DNA from: Hypomesus transpacificus | Taxonomy: Eukaryota > Chordata > Actinopteri > Osmeriformes > Osmeridae | DNA length: 64,000 nt | Direction of reading: 5' to 3' | NCBI RefSeq assembly: GCF_021917145.1 | Contig: NC_061078.1 | Span: 5,325,808 to 5,389,807 of the forward strand | Shown here: piece by piece, positions 58,401-62,941 of the stretch | Layout of the letters: each line of letters starts with the position of its first letter | Position numbering within the stretch: the first letter of the stretch is position 1 | Position numbers and translations under genes: made by a program | Notes under the pieces: model-generated | Told to the model about the DNA's origin: nothing | Seen by the model: only the letters and a program-made list of their open reading frames with translations | The model's database searches: none

Positions 58401-59830
58401 TTTACATTACCAATGAGGTGAGAGAGAAATGAGAGGAGGGAGGGTGGGGGATGAAAGATGTAGAAAAATAAAGTGGGGTGGAGGAATTGTGGTGGAGATG
58501 GAGACTTATATATATATATATACATACAGGGATGAAGTAGAGAAATGAAATAGAAAAAAATGGAGGGAGGGAGAGATGATACAGGGTTGCCTACTGTGAT
58601 AAAACAAGATTGTAACTAAGTGGTATTAAATTCAAATATAAAATGATTGCAGTTGATTGTTCATGTGTAACAGATGACTGTTTACAATCATTATTTATTG
58701 CTGATATTAACAACACTACAACTAATCTACTTCTGAACACTTTAGCTTATACCACGGTCCTGTAGAAATGTACAATAAAGTGCTGTAAAACAACACTTTG
58801 TATAAGTGTTGTAATGTATATCTTCCATACAGGAACACACGACCCTGTTGAAGCACCACGAACTGAGGTCAACATCATAGAGTTTAGCTTAGCCGACCGA
58901 GCCTGCTTATTGTAACACACTATACATTTGCCTGCTCCTGTAGCTCCAGCAACAACTAATTTAGCGAACACGTTGTCCAAAAACGTTAGAGCCATACAGG
59001 GAAGTTATTTGGTGTGTAACGATGTAACGGCCTTAGCGGGAAGGCTAACTACAGTGTTTCCGTGCCCTGAAGCATGGTCTTGAATGCTGCCATACCGTAA
59101 ACGTTTGTACATATTGACAACTGACACAGATAAAGCCAGCTAGATGTTTAAGGTGTTGAGCGAATAATTTACAGACAGCCAAAGTGCTGTATAATTAGCT
59201 ACCACACTCAATTTGGCATTAAGCAAACTCCAGTGTCAAAACCATCGAATCAACAGGCAAGGGACAGTGACATCAAAACAGTGACACTTGAGGTCCACTA
59301 TTATAAAAGATGCCTCGACACGAAAAATGTATCGATATCATCGTGAACGCTGTAAGCAAAGATATGCTAAAAAACCTTTGTATCATCGAGGAACTATTCA
59401 GAGAAATCAAAGCACGTAGGCTAGCTGGCTGCCAGGAACGAAGAACGACCAGCATCTCGTTTCGCCTAGAGATTCGGAAACCTTAACATTTCAACCACTG
59501 CAATTATTTACAGGCTTTTTTAGCGCATAATATATGAAAATACTGCTTGCAAGGACACACGGTGACTGAAACAAAAGCATGTATTGGTCATCTATCTAGA
59601 GGGAGACGTAGTGCTCGGTGGGGGAAGGGGATGCTGTGGAGCTCGCGCTGAGCCTGACGTCGGCGGCTCTAAGCGCCTAGGATTTTACCCTCCTTTTGCT
59701 AAACGTCAAAAAATAACATTTGCGCTCTGTTAATATCCCGTATTATATCAGAATAAAAAACGAATTACATTGTTTTCTTGTGGCGAAATCCAGACTTACC
59801 CGATGGATTGACCGCGGCTGGAGTTGCCAT
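23177..59830 (-). CDS. arnt2: arnt2, complete bHLH-PAS transcription factor, 20 coding exons
   Basis: ARNT2 is the obligate dimer partner of class I bHLH-PAS proteins (SIM1, NPAS4, HIF-alpha, AHR) and binds E-box-type DNA in the nucleus; in vertebrates it is needed for hypothalamic neuroendocrine cells. Joining the exons listed separately gives 2199 nt: 732 residues and TAG. Order: short N-terminus with GGKRRSGG (about 42-49), acidic DDEDGEG, a 15-residue cassette (about 66-80), bHLH from [13 protein letters not shown] (81-134), PAS-A from [13 protein letters not shown] (152 on), PAS-B from about 334, a QLQQQQQ run at about 454, and a Ser/Pro/Gln-rich activation region ending [18 protein letters not shown]. 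All 19 introns begin GT, end AG and keep phase. The human protein is 717 residues; here the cassette adds 15 and other small differences cancel. The final CDS has no frameshift or stop. Confidence 0.98.
23276..23707 (-). repeat. Intron 19 of arnt2, carrying a splice-donor-like tandem repeat
   Basis: The 432-nt intron holds four units (period about 51, 51 and 43 bp) at 23460-23650. On the minus strand each contains CAGGTAACTT, matching the real donor context TTTCAG/GTGGGTTCACACAC, plus a (GT)n tract at 23648-23700 next to the real donor. The intron is a multiple of three and open throughout in the arnt2 frame, so an unspliced transcript would encode a continuous protein. Confidence 0.9.
23708..23853 (-). 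CDS. arnt2: arnt2 exon 19
   Basis: 146 nt, enters phase 1, ends phase 0. Encodes [20 protein letters not shown] and continues through [20 protein letters not shown] to EVFQ. The acceptor is TGCCCAG; the donor is CAG/GTGGGT followed at once by a (CA)n tract on the transcript. Confidence 0.97.
24466..24832. repeat. 27-28 bp minisatellite in arnt2 intron 18, about 13 units
   Basis: The unit is AACACTGCACTGGCACATGA then CAACAGAA or CAACAGAAA. Units are nearly identical, which suggests recent expansion. The Cys/Val-rich and His/Thr-rich frames predicted across it are artefacts of the unit. Confidence 0.95.
25140..25182. repeat. (GT)n microsatellite
   Basis: Uninterrupted GT dinucleotide run in arnt2 intron 18. 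Confidence 0.9.
25590..25812. repeat. Purine-only minisatellite of about 42 bp
   Basis: Units like GGAGAGGAGAGAAGCAAAGA then GGAGACAAGACAAGGACAGA occur about three times, then decay into GGAGA repeats. The transcript strand is pyrimidine-only. Confidence 0.85.
26021..26071. repeat. Poly-C followed by (CA)n
   Basis: A run of C of about 17 nt joins directly to a (CA)n tract in arnt2 intron 18. Read length here may be unreliable. Confidence 0.85.
26166..26316 (-). CDS. arnt2: arnt2 exon 18
   Basis: 151 nt, phase 0 to phase 1. Encodes [20 protein letters not shown], then [20 protein letters not shown] to RSTAF. The acceptor is CTGCCCTCCAG. Compared with remembered vertebrate ARNT2, the QIPSQ-like residues between PFSGQ and SSK are missing at the exon start, as if the acceptor had shifted downstream. 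Confidence 0.95.
26742..27062. repeat. (GA)n and GTGGCTGTGTGGTTGTTGAT tandem block
   Basis: Three copies of GTGTGGTTGTTGATGTATGA then GTTGGAGAGAGA, separated by long (GA)n tracts, lie in arnt2 intron 17 and reach the exon 17 donor through a short GT repeat. Confidence 0.85.
27072..27210 (-). CDS. arnt2: arnt2 exon 17
   Basis: 139 nt, phase 2 to phase 0. Encodes [20 protein letters not shown], then [20 protein letters not shown] to PPFSGQ. The donor CAG/GTAACAC is followed directly by (CA)n on the transcript. Confidence 0.97.
27467..27569 (-). CDS. arnt2: arnt2 exon 16
   Basis: 103 nt, phase 1 to phase 2. Encodes [20 protein letters not shown] then [14 protein letters not shown]. Its acceptor CAG is preceded by a (TG)n tract and not by a C/T tract. 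The exon length is not a multiple of three, so skipping would shift the frame. Confidence 0.96.
27808..27931 (-). CDS. arnt2: arnt2 exon 15
   Basis: 124 nt, phase 0 to phase 1. Encodes [20 protein letters not shown] then [21 protein letters not shown]. The acceptor AG is preceded by a run of 14 C on the transcript strand; the donor is AACT/GTACGT. Confidence 0.95.
28094..28169 (-). CDS. arnt2: arnt2 exon 14
   Basis: 76 nt, phase 2 to phase 0. Encodes [20 protein letters not shown] then YDLSQ, a short Gln run after PAS-B. Acceptor TTTTGCAG, donor CAG/GTAACC. Intron 14 between this exon and exon 15 is only 162 nt. Confidence 0.97.
28199..28345. repeat. CA-rich tandem repeat with GGAATACACACG units
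   Basis: Units of about 18-30 bp built from CACAGGAATACACACGCAGG lie just upstream of the arnt2 exon 14 acceptor. Confidence 0.8.
29425..29530. repeat. CT-rich low-complexity tract
   Basis: CTCTCCC/CTCCCT repeats in arnt2 intron 13. Confidence 0.85.
29955..30230. repeat. (TGTC)n / CTGCCTCTGTCTG tandem repeat
   Basis: Tetranucleotide TGTC repeats mixed with TGCCTCTGTCTG units in arnt2 intron 13. Confidence 0.9.
30598..30656. repeat. (CA)n microsatellite
   Basis: Long uninterrupted CA run in arnt2 intron 13, followed by degenerate CACACATCC units to about 30750. Confidence 0.92.
31188..31480. repeat. 28-bp minisatellite in arnt2 intron 13
   Basis: The unit is GGTCTGGTTCTGGGCATGTG then GTACCAGA, about ten copies, some with an extra CTGGTTCTG step. 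Confidence 0.92.
31840..31991 (-). CDS. arnt2: arnt2 exon 13 (end of PAS-B and PAC region)
   Basis: 152 nt, phase 0 to phase 2. Encodes [20 protein letters not shown], then [20 protein letters not shown] to NTNVK. Acceptor CTCCAG, donor AA/GTATGT. Confidence 0.98.
32570..32995. repeat. 60-bp pyrimidine-rich minisatellite, about seven units
   Basis: The unit is CTCCTACCATCTCCTCTTTC, then TCTCCCCTCTTCTACCTCCC, then CTCCCCTCCCCATCCCCTCT. Copies differ by single bases. The unit is a multiple of three, so the Ser/Leu/Pro frame stays open; it is not a gene. It lies in arnt2 intron 12. Confidence 0.95.
33317..33447. repeat. (GA)n microsatellite
   Basis: GA dinucleotide tract with GGGAGG and GATA interruptions in arnt2 intron 12. 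Confidence 0.92.
33690..33955. repeat. GT repeats and GGGAGACAGGCAGGCA minisatellite
   Basis: A (GT)n block with GTAG interruptions (to about 33752), then four units of GGGAGACAGGCAGGCA (about 33810-33875), then GTGTGTGC repeats. Confidence 0.85.
34199..34273 (-). CDS. arnt2: arnt2 exon 12 (PAS-B)
   Basis: 75 nt, phase 0 at both ends. Encodes [20 protein letters not shown] then ESFQQ. Acceptor GCTGTAG, donor CAG/GTACGG. Confidence 0.98.
35086..35220 (-). CDS. arnt2: arnt2 exon 11 (start of PAS-B)
   Basis: 135 nt, phase 0 at both ends. Encodes [20 protein letters not shown], then [25 protein letters not shown]. Acceptor CTCCAG, donor CAG/GTGGGG. Confidence 0.98.
35688..35764 (-). CDS. arnt2: arnt2 exon 10
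   Basis: 77 nt, phase 1 to phase 0. Encodes [20 protein letters not shown] then IGRLQ. The donor CAG/GTATGT runs directly into a (GT)n tract; the acceptor CTCCAG sits at the end of a long expanded pyrimidine array. Confidence 0.98.
35765..36240. repeat. Purine-rich array forming the expanded polypyrimidine tract before arnt2 exon 10
   Basis: Units of about 28-40 bp are built from GAGACAGGAGAGAGGGAGGG and GGAGAGAGAGACAGG. On the transcript this is about 475 nt of C/T with CTCTCCTGTCTC in each unit, and it ends in CTGTCTCCAG at the exon 10 acceptor. Long Ser/Leu frames on the minus strand are artefacts. Confidence 0.9.
36868..36900. repeat. (GT)n microsatellite
   Basis: Uninterrupted GT run next to the minisatellite that follows, in arnt2 intron 9. 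Confidence 0.9.
36910..37368. repeat. CAGACAGACAGGCAGAGAAA minisatellite, about 14 units
   Basis: Units of 24-36 bp: CAGACAGACAGGCAGAGAAA then GAGACAGGGATT, with shorter variants. Arg/Gln/Asp frames across it are artefacts. Confidence 0.93.
38248..38333 (-). CDS. arnt2: arnt2 exon 9
   Basis: 86 nt, phase 2 to phase 1. Encodes [20 protein letters not shown] then YIKAWPPA. The donor GCAG/GTATCC is followed within 10 nt by (CA)n on the transcript. Confidence 0.98.
38505..38690. repeat. ACAGG / ACGTGACAGG tandem repeat
   Basis: Pentamer ACAGG repeats interrupted by GTGACAGG in arnt2 intron 8, 119 bp from the exon 8 donor. The whole intron is only 476 nt. Confidence 0.92.
38810..38875 (-). CDS. 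arnt2: arnt2 exon 8
   Basis: 66 nt, phase 2 at both ends. Encodes [21 protein letters not shown]. Acceptor GTCCCCAG, donor CAG/GTGAGA. Confidence 0.98.
40430..40532 (-). CDS. arnt2: arnt2 exon 7 (PAS-A)
   Basis: 103 nt, phase 1 to phase 2. Encodes [20 protein letters not shown], then [13 protein letters not shown]. Acceptor GTCCGCAG, donor GAG/GTGGGT followed by GT-rich sequence. Confidence 0.98.
40799..41078. repeat. 44-bp purine-rich minisatellite, about six units
   Basis: The unit is CTCAGGGAGGGAGACGGAGA then AGGGAGGCCGGAGGAAGAGAGAGG. The last two units share GACAGAG and GGCTGG changes, so they were duplicated after diverging. Confidence 0.95.
41440..42780. repeat. 1.34 kb G-rich minisatellite of GGGCTGGGGATGTG units
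   Basis: Units of 14-18 bp, such as GGGCTGGGGATGTG and GGGCTGGGGGTGTGGATGTG, are arranged in higher-order blocks of about 100-190 bp. Runs of four to five G recur every 8-14 bases on the plus strand, which is the template for arnt2. It lies in intron 6. The Gly/Trp/Cys-rich frames are artefacts. Confidence 0.95.
43015..43392. repeat. About 40-bp minisatellite of GGCTGGAGTTCTGAGGCTGG units
   Basis: Units read GGCTGGAGTTCTGAGGCTGG then GGTTATGGGGCAGGGGCTAT, with TTATGG/CTATGG variants, about nine copies, in arnt2 intron 6. Confidence 0.93.
44380..45352. repeat. 17-bp minisatellite GACAGGGTCTGTAGACA, about 57 units
   Basis: The unit is CAGGGTCTGTAGACAGA, with GGTCTGT/GGTGTGT/GGTTGTGT and AGACAGACA/AGACAGGCA variants. 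Blocks of several units recur in the same variant order (compare 44460-44600 with 44700-44850), showing larger segmental duplications within the array. Cys/Leu/Thr/Pro frames are artefacts. Confidence 0.95.
45430..45795. repeat. 36-bp CA-rich minisatellite, about ten units
   Basis: The unit is CAACCCTGCTCCCCACACAC then AGACACACACACACA, almost identical between copies. It begins about 80 bp after the preceding array. Confidence 0.95.
46446..46510. repeat. (TC)n microsatellite
   Basis: Long uninterrupted TC run in arnt2 intron 6. Confidence 0.93.
47047..47202. mobile_element. Short hAT-like MITE
   Basis: It begins AGTAGGGGTGGGAATCGATT and ends with sequence whose reverse complement reads GGCCGGGAATCTTTTGGTAT. 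Both ends continue into inverted ATTCA-type motifs (TTTGAATCGCGATTC against CACGATTCAAAAC). The GGGGTGGGAATC terminus is typical of fish hAT elements. No target duplication is clear. Confidence 0.5.
48215..48428. repeat. CACACACATGAACA minisatellite
   Basis: Units of 14-18 bp, mostly ACACACACACATGAACAC, end 16 bp from the arnt2 exon 6 donor. Confidence 0.92.
48445..48658 (-). CDS. arnt2: arnt2 exon 6 (PAS-A)
   Basis: 214 nt, phase 0 to phase 1. Encodes [20 protein letters not shown], then [20 protein letters not shown] to STSENSMT. Acceptor CAACAG, donor CAG/GTAGGA. Confidence 0.98.
48659..49077. repeat. arnt2 intron 5, mostly a degenerate purine-rich tandem repeat
   Basis: Almost the whole 419-nt intron (48665-49015) is built from GAGAGATGAGTAGAGGAGGA and GACACAAAGGAGAGACACAA-type units of 44-66 bp. 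It is stop-free over most of its length in one minus-strand frame because of the repeat, but its length is not a multiple of three. Confidence 0.88.
49078..49291 (-). CDS. arnt2: arnt2 exon 5 (bHLH domain)
   Basis: 214 nt, phase 2 to phase 0. Encodes [20 protein letters not shown], then [20 protein letters not shown] and on to SFLTEQ. The basic region HSEIERRRR contacts DNA; His, Glu and Arg at the usual binding positions are present. Acceptor TTCCAG, donor CAG/GTGCCG. Confidence 0.99.
49945..49995 (+). mobile_element. SINE core relic
   Basis: TGTCCTTGGGCAAGCCACTT then CACCCTA matches the core of the SINE at 12581-12777. Head and tail are lost. Confidence 0.6.
50088..50280. repeat. 60-bp tandem repeat, three units, just after the arnt2 exon 4 donor
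   Basis: The unit is TACATGGAGCTGAGGGGGGC then GAGAAGGAGAGAGCTGTGAG then CAGGTGTGTGGTGTACAGGG. On the transcript each unit holds CTCTCCTTCTCGCCCCCCTC followed by AG, a strong acceptor-like site. Confidence 0.92.
50325..50369 (-). CDS. arnt2: arnt2 exon 4, 45-nt in-frame cassette before the bHLH
   Basis: Bounded by TTCACAG and CAG/GTAGGC. It encodes [14 protein letters not shown] plus split Arg codons at both ends. Flanking exons join in frame with or without it (both junctions phase 2), so it can be a cassette exon. Its position and DDDQ..DKER.AR pattern match the alternative exon of the paralogue ARNT. The mammalian ARNT2 sequence I recall lacks it. Confidence 0.93.
50829..50985. mobile_element. 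157-bp hAT-type MITE
   Basis: It starts CAGTGGTTCTCAATCCTGGT and ends with the inverted counterpart (reverse complement CTGTGGTCCTCAATCCTGTT). Inside is the common fish motif AAATCAGGTGCGCTGGAGCA. The CAGTGGTTCTCAA end is typical of hAT/Charlie-like elements. Confidence 0.75.
51539..51586 (-). CDS. arnt2: arnt2 exon 3
   Basis: 48 nt, phase 2 at both ends. Encodes [15 protein letters not shown]. Acceptor TTGCAG, donor AAG/GTGAGA. Confidence 0.97.
52391..52428. repeat. (GT)n followed by a long poly-G run
   Basis: A GT dinucleotide tract passes directly into about 24 consecutive G in arnt2 intron 2. The true length may be uncertain in the assembly. Confidence 0.85.
52917..53031 (-). CDS. arnt2: arnt2 exon 2
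   Basis: 115 nt, phase 1 to phase 2. Encodes [20 protein letters not shown], then [18 protein letters not shown]. Acceptor TTCCTGCAG lies at the edge of a minisatellite; donor GG/GTGAGT. Confidence 0.96.
53034..53268. repeat. 33-bp minisatellite built from the arnt2 exon 2 acceptor region, seven units
   Basis: The unit is AACATGGAGAGAGAGCAGGT then TATCATCAGCATG or TATCATGAGCAGG. On the transcript each unit gives GATAACCTGCTCTCTCTCCA then TGTTCCTGC, a branch-site-like motif plus pyrimidine tract, and only the copy at the exon continues to TGCAG. Confidence 0.95.
53279..53475 (+). mobile_element. 5' part of an old hAT element
   Basis: It begins TAGTAGGGATGGGTATAATT and continues with GATCGATGATCGATCA-type inverted motifs, as at fish hAT ends. 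It continues on the far side of the fold-back insertion. Confidence 0.55.
53476..55411. mobile_element. 1.94 kb fold-back transposon with ~764-bp terminal inverted repeats
   Basis: The arms 53476-54239 and 54648-55411 are near-perfect inverted copies, apart from small differences near the outer ends. Both outer ends read AGGCCT..ATGGAAGCAAATCGTGA inward. Each arm carries three or four 70-bp subrepeats (GTGGCTGCAAAATCGTGACC then ACAATTCAAATTCAAATGCA). A second inverted pair, 54240-54311 and 54379-54450, sits inside. The right inner part holds a truncated reading frame (54619 downward). It is non-autonomous; the rest of the protein is missing. Confidence 0.9.
54318..54619 (-). pseudogene. Truncated N-terminal fragment of an integrase-type transposon protein
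   Basis: From the ATG at 54617-54619 the frame reads [20 protein letters not shown], then [20 protein letters not shown], to [31 protein letters not shown]. The GRGRP..I..E.IE.LL..G..I..IA segment resembles the helix-turn-helix N-terminus of a fish protein family with an rve/DDE core, from memory. After IAELS the frame runs into the inverted copy of itself, so the catalytic core is gone. The frame stays open to 54155 but that tail is antisense repeat. Confidence 0.55.
55412..55740 (+). pseudogene. BED-finger hAT transposase relic
   Basis: Plus-strand text encodes HCQHCKAE, then after a one-base frameshift [19 protein letters not shown], a BED zinc finger (CxxC...HxxxxH). [20 protein letters not shown] then YEAL follows further on, as in ZBED1-like hAT transposases. 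It is broken by frameshifts and ends before the catalytic domain. Together with 53279-53475 it is the host element into which the fold-back element inserted. Confidence 0.7.
57058..57135. repeat. (CA)n with CAAGCACG interruptions
   Basis: Three CA blocks separated by AAGCACGCA or AAGCATGCA. Confidence 0.9.
57385..57430 (+). mobile_element. SINE tail relic
   Basis: GTCGCTTTGGACAAAAGCGT then CTGCTAAATG and AAATGTAAAT match the 3' tail of the SINE at 12581-12777. Confidence 0.75.
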
Positions 59831-60010
59831 GTTGCCTCGATGGAAAAACAAAATGCAGCGATGAAAATGACGCACAATACGGCTCAAGAGCCCCGGGAGA
59901 GACAATCTACTCAGGGGTCTACTCAATCTACTCACGCGAGGCTCAGTTTAGCCGCCTATAGACTCTCATGCATTAGTCCCGATTTTAAAAAAAATACACA
60001 ATTAATGTTA
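59600..60010 (-). promoter_or_regulatory. Probable arnt2 promoter and first-exon CpG-rich region
   Basis: The region around exon 1 has more CpG than its surroundings, including GCTCGCGCTGAGCCTGACGT with a CRE-like TGACGTC near 59655 inside the first intron, and CGCGAGG and CCCCGGG upstream. Assigned by position and composition; no start site can be read. Confidence 0.35.
59800..59830 (-). CDS. arnt2: arnt2 exon 1 (start codon)
   Basis: ATG at 59828-59830. The 31 coding nt give [10 protein letters not shown] and the first base of a Glu codon, matching the ARNT2 N-terminus MATPAAVNP. Donor G/GTAAGT. Phase 1 joins exon 2 (AG ATG GGC) in frame. Confidence 0.95.
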
Positions 60011-61000
60011 CGAAAAGATTTCTTTCTAGATCGCCTCGGCCCAATGCATATAATAAATTCCGTTCTCTTAGACTAAAACATGCAAGATGTCTGAGAGGTA
60101 GCACCGCGAGACTTCACTTGAATTAATTAATGCTTTATTCTCTGCTCAGTGAAATTAGACCTTGTAATCTATCAAGGTAAAGCATTGACATAACGTATTG
60201 AAACGACAACAATTGATTCATGTTGTATCAAACTATTCTAGTAAGTTACATAATTAACTACGTAATTACATTTCAATGAGATTACAAAATATACAGTTGA
60301 CACGGACACCTTTTTTGGTGAAGATTTATTTTAGAGATCAAATCATCATCTGTAAAATGATTGTAAAATATAATCACAAAAAGCTTTACAAAAAGTAAAC
60401 ACGTCATCCAATTTAAACCCAAGAGAAAACAAGGAACACACTAAGTTCGACGGGAGGAAGCTAAAGTAAGGGGAAGAACCATTCTTTAAAGACAATTGGA
60501 CAAGCAGTCAGTAACATGAGTTCAGAGTCATTAAAATCTCTGATAATATAAGGTATTTCGATGGCAGTCACAGAACGTCAAATAAAGGAAGCATTCAACT
60601 TTTGGAGTGCAAGTTTACAAACCATGGACTGGACTTATACCACAGATATGATCACGTTAAACACTTTCACACTGAAGCACGTTAAACTATTTCACAGGTG
60701 CACGTTAAACTATTTCACAAGTAAACTCCATGTGAAGACAGTGAACTCAACGGACACCCTTATAATTAGTGCTTAAGTTCTCCTCATTAGCTGTTTTTGT
60801 GTTCCTGTCAGCCTCAGGGTTGACTCGCTGTAAACAAAACGGCTCATTTGAATGCGTCTCTATTCCCCATAGCTTACCTAGCAGGGGGGAACATTGGAGG
60901 GCTGGTCCGTGTTTGCCTAGGGGGAGGAGTTTCGTGTTGCACCAGCACTTTGCTGTAATTTAACCACTCTCCATTGTGACTGGCTGGTTATACAGTAATT
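60011..61000. other. arnt2 5' flank, no supported gene
   Basis: AT-rich single-copy-looking DNA. Three imperfect copies of GCACGTTAAACTATTTCACA lie at 60650-60725. Confidence 0.7.
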
Positions 61001-61500
61001 NNNNNNNNNNNNNNNNNNNNNNNNNNNNNNNNNNNNNNNNNNNNNNNNNNNNNNNNNNNNNNNNNNNNNNNNNNNNNNNNNNNNNNNNNNNNNNNNNNNN
61101 NNNNNNNNNNNNNNNNNNNNNNNNNNNNNNNNNNNNNNNNNNNNNNNNNNNNNNNNNNNNNNNNNNNNNNNNNNNNNNNNNNNNNNNNNNNNNNNNNNNN
61201 NNNNNNNNNNNNNNNNNNNNNNNNNNNNNNNNNNNNNNNNNNNNNNNNNNNNNNNNNNNNNNNNNNNNNNNNNNNNNNNNNNNNNNNNNNNNNNNNNNNN
61301 NNNNNNNNNNNNNNNNNNNNNNNNNNNNNNNNNNNNNNNNNNNNNNNNNNNNNNNNNNNNNNNNNNNNNNNNNNNNNNNNNNNNNNNNNNNNNNNNNNNN
61401 NNNNNNNNNNNNNNNNNNNNNNNNNNNNNNNNNNNNNNNNNNNNNNNNNNNNNNNNNNNNNNNNNNNNNNNNNNNNNNNNNNNNNNNNNNNNNNNNNNNN
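61001..61500. other. Assembly gap of 500 N
   Basis: Any reading frame shown across it is meaningless. Confidence 0.98.
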
Positions 61501-61633
61501 CAACCTGTTCAACCTGTTTCTTTCTGCCTGGTTCAGTCTTGTTGCTGTTGTCGATGCTGTTTACCGGTCTGTTGTCGGACTTGAACCGTAGGTGGTTTCC
61601 GAGGTAACCTTGTTTTGTTTGTTGACACCCAGG

Positions 61634-61924
61634 TCCCTGATTCTTTGTCACTCCAAGACGAGTGATGACTGCCCTGGTCCGGAGGAGAGGGAGGCAGGGG
61701 AGGGCTGGGAGGGGGCCGGGGGCTGGGGGCCCGAGGGCTGGGCCTCCGAGGGAGGTAGAAAAGGGGACTGGGACCAGAGCTACTGGAGAAAGATCCAGGG
61801 AGGAGCTGTGGACGGGGGCTTTCAGGCTCCTACACAGCCACCCGTCCAGCCTGGAGCGGTCCAGCCTGGGGACGACCGAGCCCCGCAGGAGAGGAAGAGC
61901 TCCAGGAGGATCTTCAGCATCAAG
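61634..61924 (+). CDS. Candidate internal exon of an unrecognised gene
   Basis: Open segment between TTGTTGACACCCAG and AAG/GTAGAG. One frame reads SLILCHSKTSDDCPGPEERE, a Gly/Glu/Trp-rich part, then GDWDQSYWRKIQGGAVDGGF and RKSSRRIFSIK at the donor. It is Gly/Pro/Glu-rich and I recognise no family. An adjacent frame is also open, so this could be chance. Human synteny would place FAH nearby, but this does not resemble FAH. Confidence 0.2.
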
Positions 61925-62054
61925 GTAGAGTGGAGTCCAGCACACGGGTGTACAACACGCAGCACACGGGTGTACAACACGCAGCGCATCATCTTCCTGT
62001 TTACCAGCGCTCTGGTTTAGGTTATTTATTTACTTCTGTCTTGTATATGTAGTG

Positions 62055-62185
62055 TGTTTGTATCAGGAATTCAGCCTTTAGTGCATGTGTGTGAGTGTAT
62101 GCATGTGTTTGGGGGTGTGTTTGTGTGTGTGCATGCGTGTGCGTGTGTTTGTGTGTGTGTATGTGTGTGCGTGTGTGTGTGTAAA
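62055..62185. repeat. GT-rich microsatellite block
   Basis: GTGTGTGC/GTGTGTTT repeats. Confidence 0.85.
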
Positions 62186-62629
62186 AGGAAACAGTGTCGT
62201 AGAGCAGTAGCAGTGGTATCAGCTGACAGGCTGAAGATGGATTATCATGAACAGGAGAGTGACCTCACACACCACAACATGCATCATGCCTGTCTCCAGG
62301 GACGACCGGCTTGGCTGTCCTCATGCCCACATCCTCCTGTCAGACTCGGGTCCCACACACTGACGGATCACAGAAGCACCATAACATTAGTCCAGGCTGG
62401 GGCTCTGTCTGAGTTGGCTTTGAGCCGTGCTTGTGTTTCTTCAGTAGATGTAATAATAATCACGTGCTCTGAGCGTGGGAGGCAGAGAGAGGCAGCTGGC
62501 AGAGAGAGGCAGCTGCCTCTGAGGGACACAAAGACGTCGTCTGTTGACTCCTGCCAAACACGGCAGCCATGATAATACTGCAGGCCCGACGCATTCCACT
62601 GATGTCATAACCTCTCTGACACGCTCTGA

Positions 62630-62631
<2 letters not shown>

Positions 62632-62692
<61 letters not shown>
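62632..62692. repeat. (TC)n microsatellite
   Basis: Uninterrupted TC run. Confidence 0.93.
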
Positions 62693-62696
<4 letters not shown>

Positions 62697-62909
62697 CCTC
62701 TTTCTCCATCTCTCTCTCTTTCTCTCTCTTCCCCTCCCTCTCTCAGTCTGTGAGACCCAGAGCCCAGGGGTAGGGTGTTAACACTGGAGTTTCTCCCAGA
62801 CTCCAGCATGTGAGTGTACTTGAGAAGTGACACTGCCACTGACCTCAGCTGCAGCATGCTAGTCACCTCAGACCAGGTGAATTAGGAACATCAGATACAT
62901 GATAACCTG

Positions 62910-62941
62910 ACTAGCCTGGCCTGGCCTGGCCTGGCCTGGCC
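62910..62941. repeat. (CTGGC)n pentamer repeat, about six units
   Basis: CTGGCCTGGCCTGGCCTGGC and on to CCATG. Confidence 0.85.

Larger units (their letters stand above)
55741..59799 (-). other. arnt2: 5' part of arnt2 intron 1, no supported exon
   Basis: Intron 1 spans 53032-59799. This part has a (CA)n block at 57058-57135, a SINE-tail relic at 57385-57430, a short (TA)n at 58507-58522, and two small frames noted in the findings (58747-58995 minus, 59310-59486 plus). Nothing here matches a gene I know. Confidence 0.75.
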
